Source: Acanthococcus lagerstroemiae
Taxonomy: Eukaryota; Arthropoda; Insecta; Hemiptera; Eriococcidae
Direction: 5' to 3'
Assembly: GCA_031841125.1 (NCBI GenBank)
Contig: CM063113.1
Span: forward strand, 59,079,211-59,143,210
DNA length: 64,000 bases
A program made the position numbers and the translations under genes. Of the stretch, positions 23,080 through 34,332 are shown piece after piece (the stretch's first letter is position 1; each line of letters opens with the position of its first letter). The notes beneath the pieces were generated by a model. The model was not told the origin of the DNA. It saw only the letters and a list, made by a program, of their open reading frames with translations, and did not search any database.

Positions 23080-23480
23080 TTTCCCTGTCTTTGTCTCGGC
23101 TATCATGAAGAAGAAGATGGAGGAGGACTAACGAACAAAGCTCGACCCACACTCGACCTAACTCGGTACCATCGTAGAGCTGCTGTAAATGCAGACCCCC
23201 CCCTCCCTCCGCGGTAGGGTTCATCCCGTCGTCACAACCATCCTGCATCGCTAGCACGAACCAAGACGTGGAGGCGCGGGGTGAAGAAAGTGCGGTCGGG
23301 CTGCGGGATACCCGAATTCTAAGTTTACGCTGGGTGTGTGTCTCCTCGGTTAGTTAGGGGTGTCCCATAATGGCCCTGGCAGGACCGCGCGAATCTACGT
23401 CGAGAAGGAGTGAAACGGAGACCCGAGCCTGCCTCAAAATGTCCCCTCTGGTCGTCGACGCGATACTCGAGATGCTCCCC
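23080..23480 (+). repeat. GC-rich dispersed repeat B, copy 2
   Basis: Shares with the copy at 36 kb the order TCATGAAGAAGAAGATG, AGAGCTGCTG, CCGCGGTAGGG (copy 3 has CCCGGTAGGG), CGAACCAAGACG (copy 3 has CGTACCAAGACG), CGTCACAA/CGTCACCA-type words, CCCGAATTC, GGGTGTCCCATAATGG and GGCAGGACCGCGCGAATC. The 3' end is lost after about 23480. Confidence 0.7.
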
Positions 23481-23784
23481 CTTTGGTAAAGGCCGTCGAT
23501 AAAGTTCGCCTACATCACGTCGTTAAAATCTCCTCCAATGACCCGTCTGATTGATACCTGTGCTCGTGAAATTTCCAAAAATTCCTAAACGAATCTCGCC
23601 CCTTCAAAGAGAAGTAGAATTTCTCCATGAGGCTATACAAATCACATAATTTGTACTCTTTCGCTCCACCGAGCAGAAGATTTCACTTTTCCAAAATACC
23701 GAATGGCCTTGTCTACTTCGCTATTTGTAAATCCGCGACCCACAATCAACGAATTACCGGAACCTATTGGAATGCCATTTCTAT

Positions 23785-23787
<3 letters not shown>

Positions 23788-23831
<44 letters not shown>
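23788..23831. repeat. GA microsatellite
   Basis: About 21 uninterrupted GA dinucleotides, followed by imperfect GAAA/GA. Confidence 0.95.
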
Positions 23832-23834
<3 letters not shown>

Positions 23835-24375
23835 AAGAGAGAGAAAAAGATAGTTTCACGCTCTGTATTGCGGGGCCATGCTCGTATCATGTATCTGCCG
23901 TACAGTGTATTAGGCTAGTTTCCTTTTTATTCGACTGTGAAACTGATCAAATTTTGTTTTCGTGACCAGCTCGTTGGAAACTGCGAACAAATGACCGAGC
24001 ATACCGTGAATTCCAAACGAGCTCGAAAAATGAAAAATGTACCTAAGCTCTGCCCGTCTATAGGGCCGAAGCGACGCGAATGAACCCGTGGCATGTAAAT
24101 ACGCGGGGCAGGGGCTTCTGTCAAAAACTAACTGATCAAAGTTACGCTCTGCTTTGGCCGCGGCGAAATCTTACGGGCACTGTTGGCTTTTATCCACCCT
24201 CTCGGGGCTTATAGAATTTCAATAATACGCGGCACATTTTTGCTCGCCGCTCCGACCGAAGGGTCGGATGTGTACCTGTCGCTCCTTCGCCGCCGTCAGT
24301 CGACCGCGAAATTGGCGGCACATCGGGTTATTAGCGCGATGCGACGCATAATTTTATAATACGCTTCTATTTCAG

Positions 24376-24599
24376 AAATCAGTGCCTCGCCAGACACGCT
24401 GACTGTGCCCGCAATTTACATCGCGATAATGGCGTTAATTTTATTGATCGCCAGCCTGGTTATAATGACGGCGATTATATTGGCATGTAGAAGTCACAAC
24501 GTAATCAGGCACGACAACGTTAACGATTTGAATAATTTTCGCATCGCGTACTCCGACGTCGAAGACAAACGAGTGTCAAATTACGAAGCCGAATTTTAA
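24376..24599 (+). CDS. Sidestep-like receptor, last exon D (transmembrane helix and short cytoplasmic tail)
   Basis: The terminal exon begins after CTATTTCAG in phase 1 and ends in TAA at 24597-24599, giving 74 codons. A short stalk (EISASPDTLTVPA) leads to a strongly hydrophobic helix, IYIAIMALILLIASLVIMTA and following residues to about LAC. A basic stop-transfer segment (RSHNVIRH) and a tail of about 40 residues ending NYEAEF follow. The tail contains two tyrosines (AYSD, NYEAEF) but no PDZ-type C-terminal consensus and no motif I can name. No canonical splice donor before the stop was seen, so this is probably the true end of at least one isoform. Sidestep-family members in flies have, as I recall, mostly longer tails, so alternative 3' exons further right cannot be excluded. 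Confidence 0.92.
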
Positions 24600-25130
24600 C
24601 GTGCCCGGCTTCGTCCGCGTCTACTCGCAGCCGTGTTCCGTGTTACCTCTTCCGGGTCCACACTGGGATGGCGGCTATTAGGCGAAACCGCGCATCCCGC
24701 ATGTACCGACGTGACGTGACGTGATGCCCGACATAAACCAATTTTTTAATTTACTATTTACGTTAATTAAAACCGCTCTCCGGCTTCACATGACGTGCCT
24801 TTTCATTTGTACAATAATTATAATTATCGGTTTTTATAATATCTGTCGCTTTTTATGTGTGTAACTTTTGTGAAGTCATGTTTACTCAGGTCGTTGAAAG
24901 TTCCTCCGTTTGAAAATAGATGTAAGATTTTATTAATTTTTGTACGTATCTACAATCTTCGTGTAACATTATGTGTAACTCCCGACCCCGAGTATAAGTT
25001 AGTTTCGCATTTACGGAACATTGTAATGGTAACTGAATCGTGTATTTTTATCCTATTTGAACTTGTCTGCCAATCGCATTTTTCAGAATAGTTCATCGCT
25101 ATACCAAATAAAAATAGTTTTGCTGAGACT
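24600..25130 (+). other. Probable 3' UTR of the Sidestep-like gene
   Basis: The stretch after the stop codon is CpG-rich at first, then AT-rich. The first AATAAA after the stop is at 25107-25112, and a T/G-rich stretch follows from about 25138. The end position is inferred from that signal. Several upstream pieces read open by chance but show no coding signature. Confidence 0.55.
25107..25112 (+). promoter_or_regulatory. Polyadenylation signal AATAAA
   Basis: This is the first canonical AATAAA downstream of the stop codon at 24599, about 510 bases into the presumed 3' UTR. A T-rich, then GT-containing stretch follows within about 30-60 bases, as expected for a cleavage-site downstream element. 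Confidence 0.55.
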
Positions 25131-25691
25131 GATGCGTATATTTTTCATTTCTGGTCTGTGCAATTATGAAAATATACGTACTCGTATTACCGTGTTCGTT
25201 TTCCTCCAGGATCATGGAGCAGAACTGATAGATTTTCATTAAGTGTGTGTTAGAGAGCAATGGATTTCTCTCTCACACCATGACATCGACATTATGGACC
25301 GATGTCGATCATTCTACTTCTTCTCTAAGACTCCTTAAGCGGTCCCAGAACTGTGTACTCTGATCAGGTAAATGCTTTTTATGTATTCAGTTTAGGGATG
25401 ACACTTCTCTGCGAGCTTCATGTAAGCCTGAAATATTCTTGCAAATGATGAATTACAGCTTCAGCTTGATGAATTACAGCATGAGCAATCTGATGCAAGA
25501 TGAAGGCGTACACGGGCCTCTAACATGGTGGCAGAACGTGGTTTGCAGTTGAGCATGCTTGCAAACCTAAAAATCTTGTGTTATATTGTAATTTTAGCAT
25601 TACTATTAATGCACTTCTATTCTTTTTCCATTTTTTAAAATACTTGTACGTTATTTAGTATCTTAGACAGTGTTTCGACCACAGAAAAATT

Positions 25692-26137
25692 GACAATCAA
25701 TGTTGAACATCCTGTTCATGCGTTGGAATTCCAAGTCTTCCAACACCGCAGTTCCCTTATTCCAGAGTGATGTTATGGAAAAAGTGAAAAGTCTATCCTC
25801 ACCTGAACTTGGAAAGAGTGCCTGTTCCCAGAAAACTACTATGAAGCATCGACCTTACGGGCTCAGGTAAGTTACCTTCTTCTCGTTCCAAAATTTGGTA
25901 ACCCCTGGCACTAGACAATCAGTGTTGAATATCCAGTCTATACTTATGTTGAAATCCCAGGTTATCAAACGCAGCAGTTCCTTTGTTCCAATGCCGTCAA
26001 GGAATCAGTAAAACGTCAGTTCTCACCAGAACTTGAAAAGAATGCCTGTTCCCAGAAAACTACTATGGAGCATTGATCATACGACGCGCAGGTAAGTTAT
26101 CTGATTCTCATTCCGATTTTGGTAACCGCTGGCATCA
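25692..26137 (+). repeat. Two-copy tandem duplication with splice-site-like ends
   Basis: Unit 1 (25692-25913) and unit 2 (25914-26137) both run from GACAATCA..GTTGAA through GCCTGTTCCCAGAAAACTAC to CAGGTAAGTTA and TTTGGTAACC. Period about 222 bp, well diverged. Each unit contains a pyrimidine-rich stretch and then an exon-length segment ending in a perfect donor-like CAG/GTAAGT. In unit 1 the segment between ATTCCAG and CTCAG/GTAAGT is open for about 34 codons (..LSSPELGKSACSQKTTM..). The matching frame of unit 2 meets a TGA before the donor. It may be a duplicated exon of a noncoding or lost gene. Confidence 0.5.
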
Positions 26138-26139
26138 AA

Positions 26140-26790
26140 GTATTATTTTGAATTTCAAATTCTAAATTTCGGGATGAATCCTGGCCCAAATTTTCGTATA
26201 TCGTGGCCATTAATATTCCTATTTAGGGTTAGAATAATCCCACTCCTTCATAAAAACAAAAGTCATTAGGACTCATTGTGATGTTATGCTTCTCTTGTTT
26301 ACGACAACTCCAATTCTCATTCAATTACTTGTTTCAATAAATATCGCTATGGGATCGTCAAAGATCATTCTGCGATCAATAAGTGACAGACGCCTCGCAA
26401 GTTCGAGTTGGCCACGATACCTGAATTGAGTTGTCAGTGGATGATTTAGTCTCTTGCCTTGTTGACGCTGCATGTGTAGTTTTCTTGGCGTGAATGGCCT
26501 CAGCTCACGGCTTATGGGACGTATTGAACAACAAAGGCATCTTCCCTGTACCACGAAATCGATTTAAGATACTTTAAACTCTCTTCCAGTATTGCAGTGT
26601 TCTTCAGTTAACAAAAAAGGGCAGCAGATTTGTCTTAAATTCTGATGTGGAAAAAATGCATGAAAGAAACAAAGATAAGAGAAAGCCAAATAGAAAGATG
26701 TAAAAAATAGGTTTGTCAAAGTAATTTCAGGTGTAGAGGAAATGAAGGAAACTCTCTCGAAAAGAAAAGTTCAAACTGAAAATACTTCAA
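26140..26790. other. Intergenic stretch, nothing recognised
   Basis: Unique AT-rich sequence after the duplication; no gene supportable. Confidence 0.35.
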
Positions 26791-27500
26791 AAATAACTAA
26801 AATCTCTTCGAGTCTCGAACTAGAAGCCTTCTAGAGTCTTAAAAGTAAAAAAAAGTTCTTGTACGTCCCAAATGTGAAAGCAAGTTTTAAAAAGTCCAGA
26901 AAAGTCTTACAGAACTTTAAATAAAGCTTTAAGTTTTCAAGCATCTTGTATAGGTCTTGAAAAGTTTGAAAAAATTTGGAGGTCTTAAAAAGTCGTGATA
27001 AAGTCTTGAAGAATCTTTACGAATGTCAAATAAATATAGTTAAAGTAGCATCAAAAATCGTATAATATGCGAATCATGTATAGTGTTAGCAAATCTTTAA
27101 GAAGTTTGAATGAGCGTCCATTAATCTTACAAGTATAAAAGGATCTTTATATGTAAATCGTAGTCCATTCTTGAAAAATCTTAATGAAGTGTGAAAAAGT
27201 TGTAGAAAACTTTCAGTAAGTCTGAAGCATAGAGTCTTGCAACATCTAAAATAAATCTGGAAAATTCTTAGTTGTATAAAGTTTTAGAATCTTGAACAGC
27301 CTTAGAAGCCTTTAAGAGTTCCAGAAAGTTTTGACCATGTGTCTTGAAACGCCCTTCTAAGTCAGCAAGTTTCATAAAGAGTCATAAACGAGCTTCGAAT
27401 AGTCTTAGCGAGTCTCTGAAACGAGACAAGTCTGGAAAGGTTTAAAAAATATGATTACATGAGAATTAAAGATTCAACAAGTTTTGGATACTCCTTAAGA
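26790..27500 (+). repeat. Degenerate decamer array, tract 4
   Basis: Dense AGTCTT / AAGTTT words. At about 27375-27425 agtcataaacg, agcttcgaat, agtcttagcg and agtctctgaa follow in register at 10-11 base steps. Confidence 0.65.
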
Positions 27501-28009
27501 ACTGATTGTCTCTCTCGTTGAGGGAGAAATTAGATGGGTATGTGATTAACGTTAGATAATCTGCAAAAATTGTTATCCAATCGAGGATTTAGTGAGTTGG
27601 AAATATTTCACCCCACATGTGCTGGACGGAAACCTAACGTACAGGGTGGCCTAAAAGTCGGGTGGCCCAAAAAGTCAGTTGACGCTCTCTGATGTTGTTA
27701 GTGAACCTGGTGTAAAGAAATCGAATTAAGAACTTAGGGGCGGTTTCAGCGTATTGAGGAACCTAAAATGTTCTAATCAGTGAAGTGTTCATCTAGGAGC
27801 GGGTTCAGATTGTAAAAACCCCCGCAGAGAACACGTATAATAATATTTTTTAGTGTTTAATAAATATATTATATTTGTATATTACGAGTGTAGCGCTTTG
27901 GAGGCTACAATGCGAGCGAGTTATCACCATTAAAAAAAGAAAAAAAGAAGTTCTCGGTTGGCGTGTTCATAAGTACGAATATATTTACATTGACTTTTAA
28001 AAAAAGGAG

Positions 28010-28350
28010 CGAGCGGAGAAAATACTTAGTGAGAGCGACACTGTTGAAGAAGACTGTTGAAGAAGACTGTTAAAGGACGATAGATTCACGAACATCGAGT
28101 CACTGCCTAGCCGGACAATTAGGTTTAAAAAATACGAGGGTGGAAGAATAGCGTGAGGAAAAGAAAGAAAAAAGGAAAGATTCTTGGAAAAGAAAGAAAG
28201 AAGCAATTCGGTGTAGAGATGAAAAGGCATAAAGCTGGCTAGGCAGGACAGGTAACACATATACAATAAAAAACTATTTACAAAAGAATTTGCAAACCTT
28301 AAAAACAAAATCGATCGCGGTGGAGAGCACCGCACGAGTATATTAAACAT
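28010..28350. repeat. Dispersed repeat C, copy 1
   Basis: Aligns at its right half (28228-28345) with 45765-45880: CTAGGCAGGACA, ACTATTTACAAAA, AACCTTAAAA and GCGGTGGAGAGCACCGC. The last word is a perfect 6-bp-stem hairpin. No coding frame. It could be part of an LTR or of a retroelement untranslated region. Confidence 0.55.
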
Positions 28351-29770
28351 TTTTTTTTTAAAGAATCCATAAAAAATTAACAGTGCAAATCGTACAAAAT
28401 TTCCATGTATCTCATATCTACTCACTTAGTTAACCCCAGCGAGAGCCGAAATTTAATATAAGTACGGGTTGTGAGGGTAAAAATTATTAAAACTATTAGT
28501 TCGCTCGTATTTCGGATTGCTCCATGAAGGATTCTTTCCAGAATCTGTCACTAATCAATACTATTTTCAAATTGTCGCTAGAAAAATATTTGTTTCAATC
28601 ATTTTTAAATGACAATTATAAACTGTAACAAACAAAAACTGAATTCAAAATTTTTCCCCCTGTGTACTCATAAAAGATGTAAAAGCCTTCAACGTGTACT
28701 CGGTCAACGCCCGGAAGTTTTGCCCTCCTTCCCATCACCTAGCCGTTAATTCGTGCACAGATCGAGAGAACACGTTAATGTAGTTGCATACTCGATTCCC
28801 CGTAAATACAGATATCGCATCGACCATTCCGAGTAAGTATAGTTGTCTCACAAAACTTATTCTGAAACTATAAACGCCGACTTTATTTACACGTTTTGGT
28901 AGCTCCATTAAAATTGAAAATTTAAGCGAGAACTTCTACTTTATTCTCATAATTCACACTTACCATATCCTCGGTGGATAAGAAACTACGTAACATTTCG
29001 GCCTCCCAACGCATCGACATTATTTTTTTATCGAATTGCTGAGTGTGCACGCTGGAGAACACAACGTACACAATATTCTCGTACGAGGAAGTTTTATATA
29101 CGAAAGCAGCAAAAGAAATTGAAGAAGAGGCTAAGAAACTAGGTAGTTATGTGGAATCGCAATGACCGTAGTTAAGTTTAAAGAGATATAGTAACAGGCG
29201 AGCAAGCGGTCGCACCACGACCCGGGAGGAGATCGTCGGACCCTTCTTTGCGAGCTGTAAAAACTTTATAGCGATCTTAAAGATAAAGCCTTTCGTATTG
29301 TCGCTTTTTGCTCGACTCCGATTTCCGCGAGACGCTTTAATTTTTTGCCAGCATTTACCGAAATTAAAGCGTTCGTCGGGTTCGCCACGGCGAATTGTTT
29401 TACACGCTGAAACGACCAGAAGTTACCATTGTCGTGGTTAGAAAATTTACACCTCGCTCGTCGTTAGAATGGGGAACACTTAGAGCGTTTTTGCTCTAAT
29501 ATCACAAGTGTATAGCGTCTTTTGAATTGGATTTTGAAGGTGACTTTGAATGGGCGGTAGTTGAAGCGAGCACCGGGAGCGAGGGTGAGTTATGTATTGT
29601 AAATGAAACTCGCTTTAGCCGGTGTTGGGCATCGCCAAGCGGAGTACGTACGGTGGTCTTGGAGAAGTTCTTCTCGCGCACTTTCTTCCCACATTGACGG
29701 TAATCAAGCATGACACTTTTGACACTTTTGCGTGAGAGTGTAAATTCCATTTCCACTATTGCGCTTTGAA
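28351..29770. other. Intergenic stretch, mostly unique
   Basis: Contains CpG-rich sequence at about 29190-29480. No coding signature, RNA gene or repeat recognised. Confidence 0.35.
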
Positions 29771-29779
29771 AGAAGAAAT

Positions 29780-30300
29780 CTTCAATAAGTCCTGAATAGT
29801 TTTAAAAAGTCTTCAAGGATCTGAAAAAGTACGAAGTAATCAAGTCTGGAAAAGTTGTAAAGAGTCTTAAATGAGTCTTCAGCAGCCTTATCGAGTACTA
29901 AACGTTTTTGAAGAGTCTTTCAAATAGCGTCTACTTGCACGGAAGAATTTTTATTAGCCACAATCCAAACTTTTAAAGTCTTAATAAAGTTTGGAGAAGT
30001 CATACATAGTCTCAAACTAGACTTGTTACCAGTGATGATTCTGGAACAACAGCCTTAAAGAGTCGCATACAAGGCTGAAAAAGTCTTCAATGAGCATCTT
30101 ATTTTTGAAGAATCTCGCAGAGTCTTATACAAATCATGGAAAACTTTGGGAGTTTTAAAAAGTTGTGACCGTGTCTCTAAGAGCCACAGTAAAACTGGAA
30201 AGTCTTGAATTAGTAATTTTGGAAAAGCCTCCGAGAGCTTAGAACAAATTTGGGAGAGTCTAACAGATTCATGCGTGAGTATTGGAGATTGAAGAGATTT
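29780..30300 (+). repeat. Degenerate decamer array, tract 5
   Basis: Repeated AGTCTTAAA / AAGTCTTGAA variants in the same orientation as tract 4. Confidence 0.6.
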
Positions 30301-32470
30301 AGCTAGTGTTAAGAATCACTCCCCTTTTCTCTTCGAGGGGAAAAACATAGATGGCATTATGATGAAATTCGCCAAATCAAGAATTCAGTGAGTTGAAAAA
30401 ATTTGATTCGCACTGATTATGGAAGACATTTTTTATTTTAAACGTGAATAAACATATAGTCGGTGGTTTAGAACTCCAAGTATTTCTCTCATATTCACTA
30501 CCTCTGTGACCACAATGAAATAGATAAATGATCCATGTGCTAAAGAGTAGGAAGGGGTATGAAGTATAATTCTTAGAAATTTTGAATTTTCCCTCCCAGA
30601 GCTGCTCTATAGACCCACCATTATGGAGTATTACCTACATAATTTTGGATTATTGAAAAATATTTGGAGATTTTGTTAGTCATTAATCCATTTTTGGTAT
30701 ACTTGTTAATGATGTAAACATTAAAAAATCAATGGAATTTGCCGACTGCTGAGGAAAACTCTACAGTTTCCGATTCGAGAAACGATTGGTGGTGTGACAT
30801 ACCCCCGTAGCTCCGACCCTGATTATCGTGCACGATACTATCCTTGGTTTCGTATCCTTGAACTGAGTCGTCAGTCTATTCAAGCCATTGGCGAACTATC
30901 TTGCGGTAATACCGAAATTTCTCGCTGAAATCTGACAGGATTTATCCCAGATTTGAACGAATCCTATTCCATTAGAAGAAACATCAGACTTCTTCCTCCT
31001 TCAGTGTCCCTCTGCCCCTCTGCGCATCACTTAACCGTAATCCGTATTTCCATGCCTAGGTTACAGTTCTCCCACGTCCGTCATCGGTAGTTCGTCATTT
31101 TCGATCATCGGGCTTACAAACTCTCTTCCGGCATTCTAGAAATAGGAAAGACATTTTTGTTTCCAATTCTCTGCGGGCGTTTGAGGAAGAAAGTGAAAAA
31201 TGTCGCTTTACATCGAAGGAAGCGTTATTATTTGCTGGAATTTGATATAGCGGCCAAGGCAGCCGAAATATGCGGATTGCGAAGGCCTATATTCGAACAT
31301 TATAATCGAGTTTATTCGGCAGAATCGATACTCGCGCACCTGTCGCCGCAAGTTGGCCGAAATTCGACGCGGATAGTATTTACACGTCCGGGAAACGGTT
31401 AAGTACTCTCATCTTTTTCCGGAATTACCCGTAGACTCGAAATTCACGACTGGACTCTACAAATCTATTCCCATTTACTATAAAATATTATTCCATATAT
31501 TTTTGCCATTTACGCGAAGAATGGCCTCCATTTGTATTGGAAGAAGCTCCCTATTAAAATAAACTCACTTTTTGAAAATAACGGCCTGCTTTCTTTTTTT
31601 TTCTTTCTTTTTTTTTTTCTTCCCCTTCCCGTTCTTTAGTCCACACTTGCCCCTTGGAAAGAAAATTTTAATATCGAGTTGGTGGCGTTATTAGTATGTT
31701 GATCGAAAAGTGAGAGCGATTATGGTTCGCTGGTAGGTTGTGGGCGGAGCGCAGCTGTATTTCGTTATTTTTCATCTTATTCGCTTAAGGTGCCAGCCAA
31801 AAGGTTTGTTTCAAAAGTTAATGTCACTTCATTCTGAGGTTTTAATGGAATATGGAAAAAATTAAGTTTTCTCGGCAATTATCTCGAGATACGAAGGTTC
31901 CTGAAAATTTCAATATTCCCATTATCTAGTAATATTGAAATTGAAATAGCCTTTACCTCCATGATATATGTGTAAGTGTCGATGTGATTGAAATCTAATT
32001 TGCAGAAAATAATTCAACACAAAGCTCAGTAAACGAACTGTATTCAAAAATTAAGTGTGGTTATAACTGAAATTAGAAATTTCAGGTTAATATTTACAAC
32101 TCGACACAAGATCTGATTCTATCCAAGTACGAACAATGAATGACGAAAATGAATTCGGTCTGTGCGACTAACAGTCTACAAATCAAGCAAGAATGGACAG
32201 CGTGAAAAGTAAACAGGAAGTACAAAGAAATGACGAAGTTGGTTGATGAGATATGAGTTTGCACACGCATGAAAAAAGATGAAAGATAGTGAATAACGGT
32301 AAGCAGGTTCGAAGTTGAAAGATAACATAAATGGGTCAAGTGCAATGAAGGAAACCAGAGGAGTATGAAATACGAAAAATAGAAGAGCTATCTTAAATAA
32401 TGAAATTATTTACATATGTTAGACTTCCAGATCACATTGCCTTTCTTTCTTTGATAAATTATTTTTCAGT
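30301..32470. other. Intergenic stretch, nothing recognised
   Basis: Mostly unique. An 81-codon frame at 31157-31402 lies in a CpG-rich piece but has no recognisable domain. A pyrimidine-rich run is at about 31590-31630. Confidence 0.35.
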
Positions 32471-32479
32471 GACATGTAT

Positions 32480-32721
32480 TAGTCCTAAATAGTTGTATTC
32501 ACGAACTTGGTGTTCTATTACTTGGTTTTCAATTTCGATTTCGGGTGGCGTTTCAATATTTTTGTTTCATTCATATTTATTTTTAATCTACCATATTTTA
32601 GACCTGCACGGTGCGATTCCTTTAGCATTAGCTCAAGCTCGTCTCCGGTTTTTGGTAATAGTGCCACATCATCTGCGAATCTTAGATTGCTCAAGTACTC
32701 CCTGTTTGTTGATGGGTGATC
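32480..32721 (-). pseudogene. RTE-like LINE reverse transcriptase fragment (minus strand)
   Basis: On the minus strand the frame reads REYLSNLRFADDVALLPKTG, then DELELMLKESHRAG and KINMNETKI. This is the RT block around the catalytic FADD motif (LSxLRFADDIxLLSxxxxELxxML) and the following KxNxxKTKxM block. The FADD is intact. A one-base frameshift then moves the reading to PPEIEIENQVIE and VREYNYLGL, the next conserved block ending in YLG. The fragment stops at both ends without the rest of the enzyme, so it is dead. It could belong to the same family as the endonuclease fragment at 21.9 kb, but the two do not overlap and this cannot be shown. Confidence 0.85.
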
Positions 32722-32849
32722 TATAATGTATCAAAGAGTTACAAATGATACAAAGAGGAAACGATGTAATAAAAAACTAATATATAGGACACTAAACGAC
32801 TGTAGAACTAATATTTAACGGACACTATTCGGGTACAGTTACTAACATA

Positions 32850-33040
32850 TACTCTCCCGTCGCAGCATCCAGGTATCTGATGCTCCGGGACAGAACCAAA
32901 GGGGGTCGTATTCTGTTTCAATATACTCCTCTTGCTGCATCCAGCCTCTGGTGCACCGTCACGGATATTCGTGCTGGGAATCTTCGATACTCTCCCGTCG
33001 CAGCATCCAGGTGTGTTGTGCTCCGGGCCAGAACCGTCGC
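32850..33040 (+). repeat. Local duplication with three related blocks
   Basis: A 138-bp unit starting TACTCTCCCGTCGCAGCATC (32850) is partly repeated from 32988, including GTGCTCCGGG/TGCTCCGGG..CAGAACC. A third, weaker version (TACTCCTCTTGCTGCATCCA) starts at 32924 in the middle. No function can be named. Confidence 0.6.
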
Positions 33041-33535
33041 GACACCTACGACCTCGGACCTAGCAAGTGCCAAACTAAGCCTCATCATAAAGCCGTTCCC
33101 ATGCCCCTGTTATTCGTTTGTACATTCTACGTTAGGAGAAAGTCTTATTAATACAGGTTACGACTTCAATCCTTGAATTATCATTCTCCCAGCGCTGACG
33201 AACCTCAAACTTCAATTTCAATGTCTTGCATCCTATGCTCGAAGAAACCAGATGCAACACCAGGAAGCTTGCCTAACGCAACCATTGCAACATATCCCCC
33301 AGCGTAACAGTATATATGATCAAACGTTCTGCCTTCCGCTTTTTCCTTCACAAACGAAAACTAAGCCACACACGGATATATGTATGGGGGAGGCGGTGGG
33401 GACTCTTTCTACTCTGAGAGAGAAAAATGGAGACAAAAAATAATTCAAAAATTGCGGTCTCACGGAGTCCACAGGAAGCCTCCTAAAGTTAGAGTCCCAA
33501 GGAAAGAGTCTTAAAGGTTGTAAACGAGTGTTGAA

Positions 33536-33785
33536 CAGTGGCATAGCCAGGGGGGATTAGGGGGATGAATTCCCCCCCCCTTGAGAGGAGAATTGTTTAC
33601 ATACTGGCAGTATCACAGTAAATGCGCGAAATTAATTTTAAATTCATATGCATAATTGAAGTTGAAAAGCACAACATACTGATACGTCAATGTAAAAATA
33701 TACAGTTCATATTAGGTGTACCCCCCCCCCCCGCCCAAAAAATTTTGTGATCCCCTCCCTTGGAAAAATCCTGGCTACGTCACTG
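33536..33785. mobile_element. Non-autonomous hAT-like element, family 4 copy 1
   Basis: A 250-bp element with inverted ends CAGTGGCATAGCCAGG and CCTGGCTACGTCACTG (one internal mismatch). Flanked by gtgttgaa (33528-33535) and gtcttgaa (33786-33793), an 8-bp duplication with one mismatch. Long C runs lie near both ends. The target lies within a decamer array. Confidence 0.9.
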
Positions 33786-34124
33786 GTCTTGAAGAGCACT
33801 GGTGAGTGTTGAACAAGTCTAGAAATTTCTGACTAGATCTTACGGAGAAAAGTTTCAAAGAGTCTTAAACGCATCTTGATTAGTCTTCAAGAGCCTCGAG
33901 GCGTCTTGAACAGTCTTAACCAAGCGTGGAAGAAATCTGAAAAGTCACTTGTAAGTGTACTGAGCGGGTATTGAAAAGCCGTAAATAGTTCCGAGGAGTC
34001 TGAAAAATTTGTCATGAAGTTTGTTGAAGAGTTCTAATCAAGTTCAGATACGTTCTATTGAGACCTCGGCAATCTCAGTAGTCATATGCATTCGTTGAAG
34101 AGTTGAAAAGTCTCTTTTTCTTTT

Positions 34125-34332
34125 TCTAATTTGCTCCTAACCCAAACCCTTGAATCTACCCTTTCGAGCATTACCTCAGAGACGTCGGGAAGGCTGTTAG
34201 GGCTGCCTTAGCCCTCTTCCCTTCTTTCCGAAAAACTGGCTTTGGTCGAAATGTAGCGAGTTGCTACGTGGGCTCGAACCCGGGACCTCCGGATTTCGAG
34301 ACCGGCGCGCTATGCACTTGGCCAACCAGACC
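34125..34332 (-). mobile_element. tRNA-derived SINE, copy 2
   Basis: Reverse complement of copy 1. The minus strand reads GTCTGGTTGGCCAAGTGCAT (box A region) and GGTTCGAGCC (box B, plus-strand 34271-34280), then the same body and an A/G-rich 3' tail at 34110-34130. It lies inside a decamer array. No clear target duplication. Confidence 0.85.

Larger units (their letters stand above)
21873..24375 (+). other. Intron between exons C and D (2.5 kb)
   Basis: GTGAGT donor and TTTCAG acceptor, phase 1. Almost all of it is repeat: a LINE endonuclease fragment, a 21-bp-unit array, a GC-rich dispersed repeat and a GA microsatellite. The last 370 bases are CpG-rich and unique. Confidence 0.85.
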
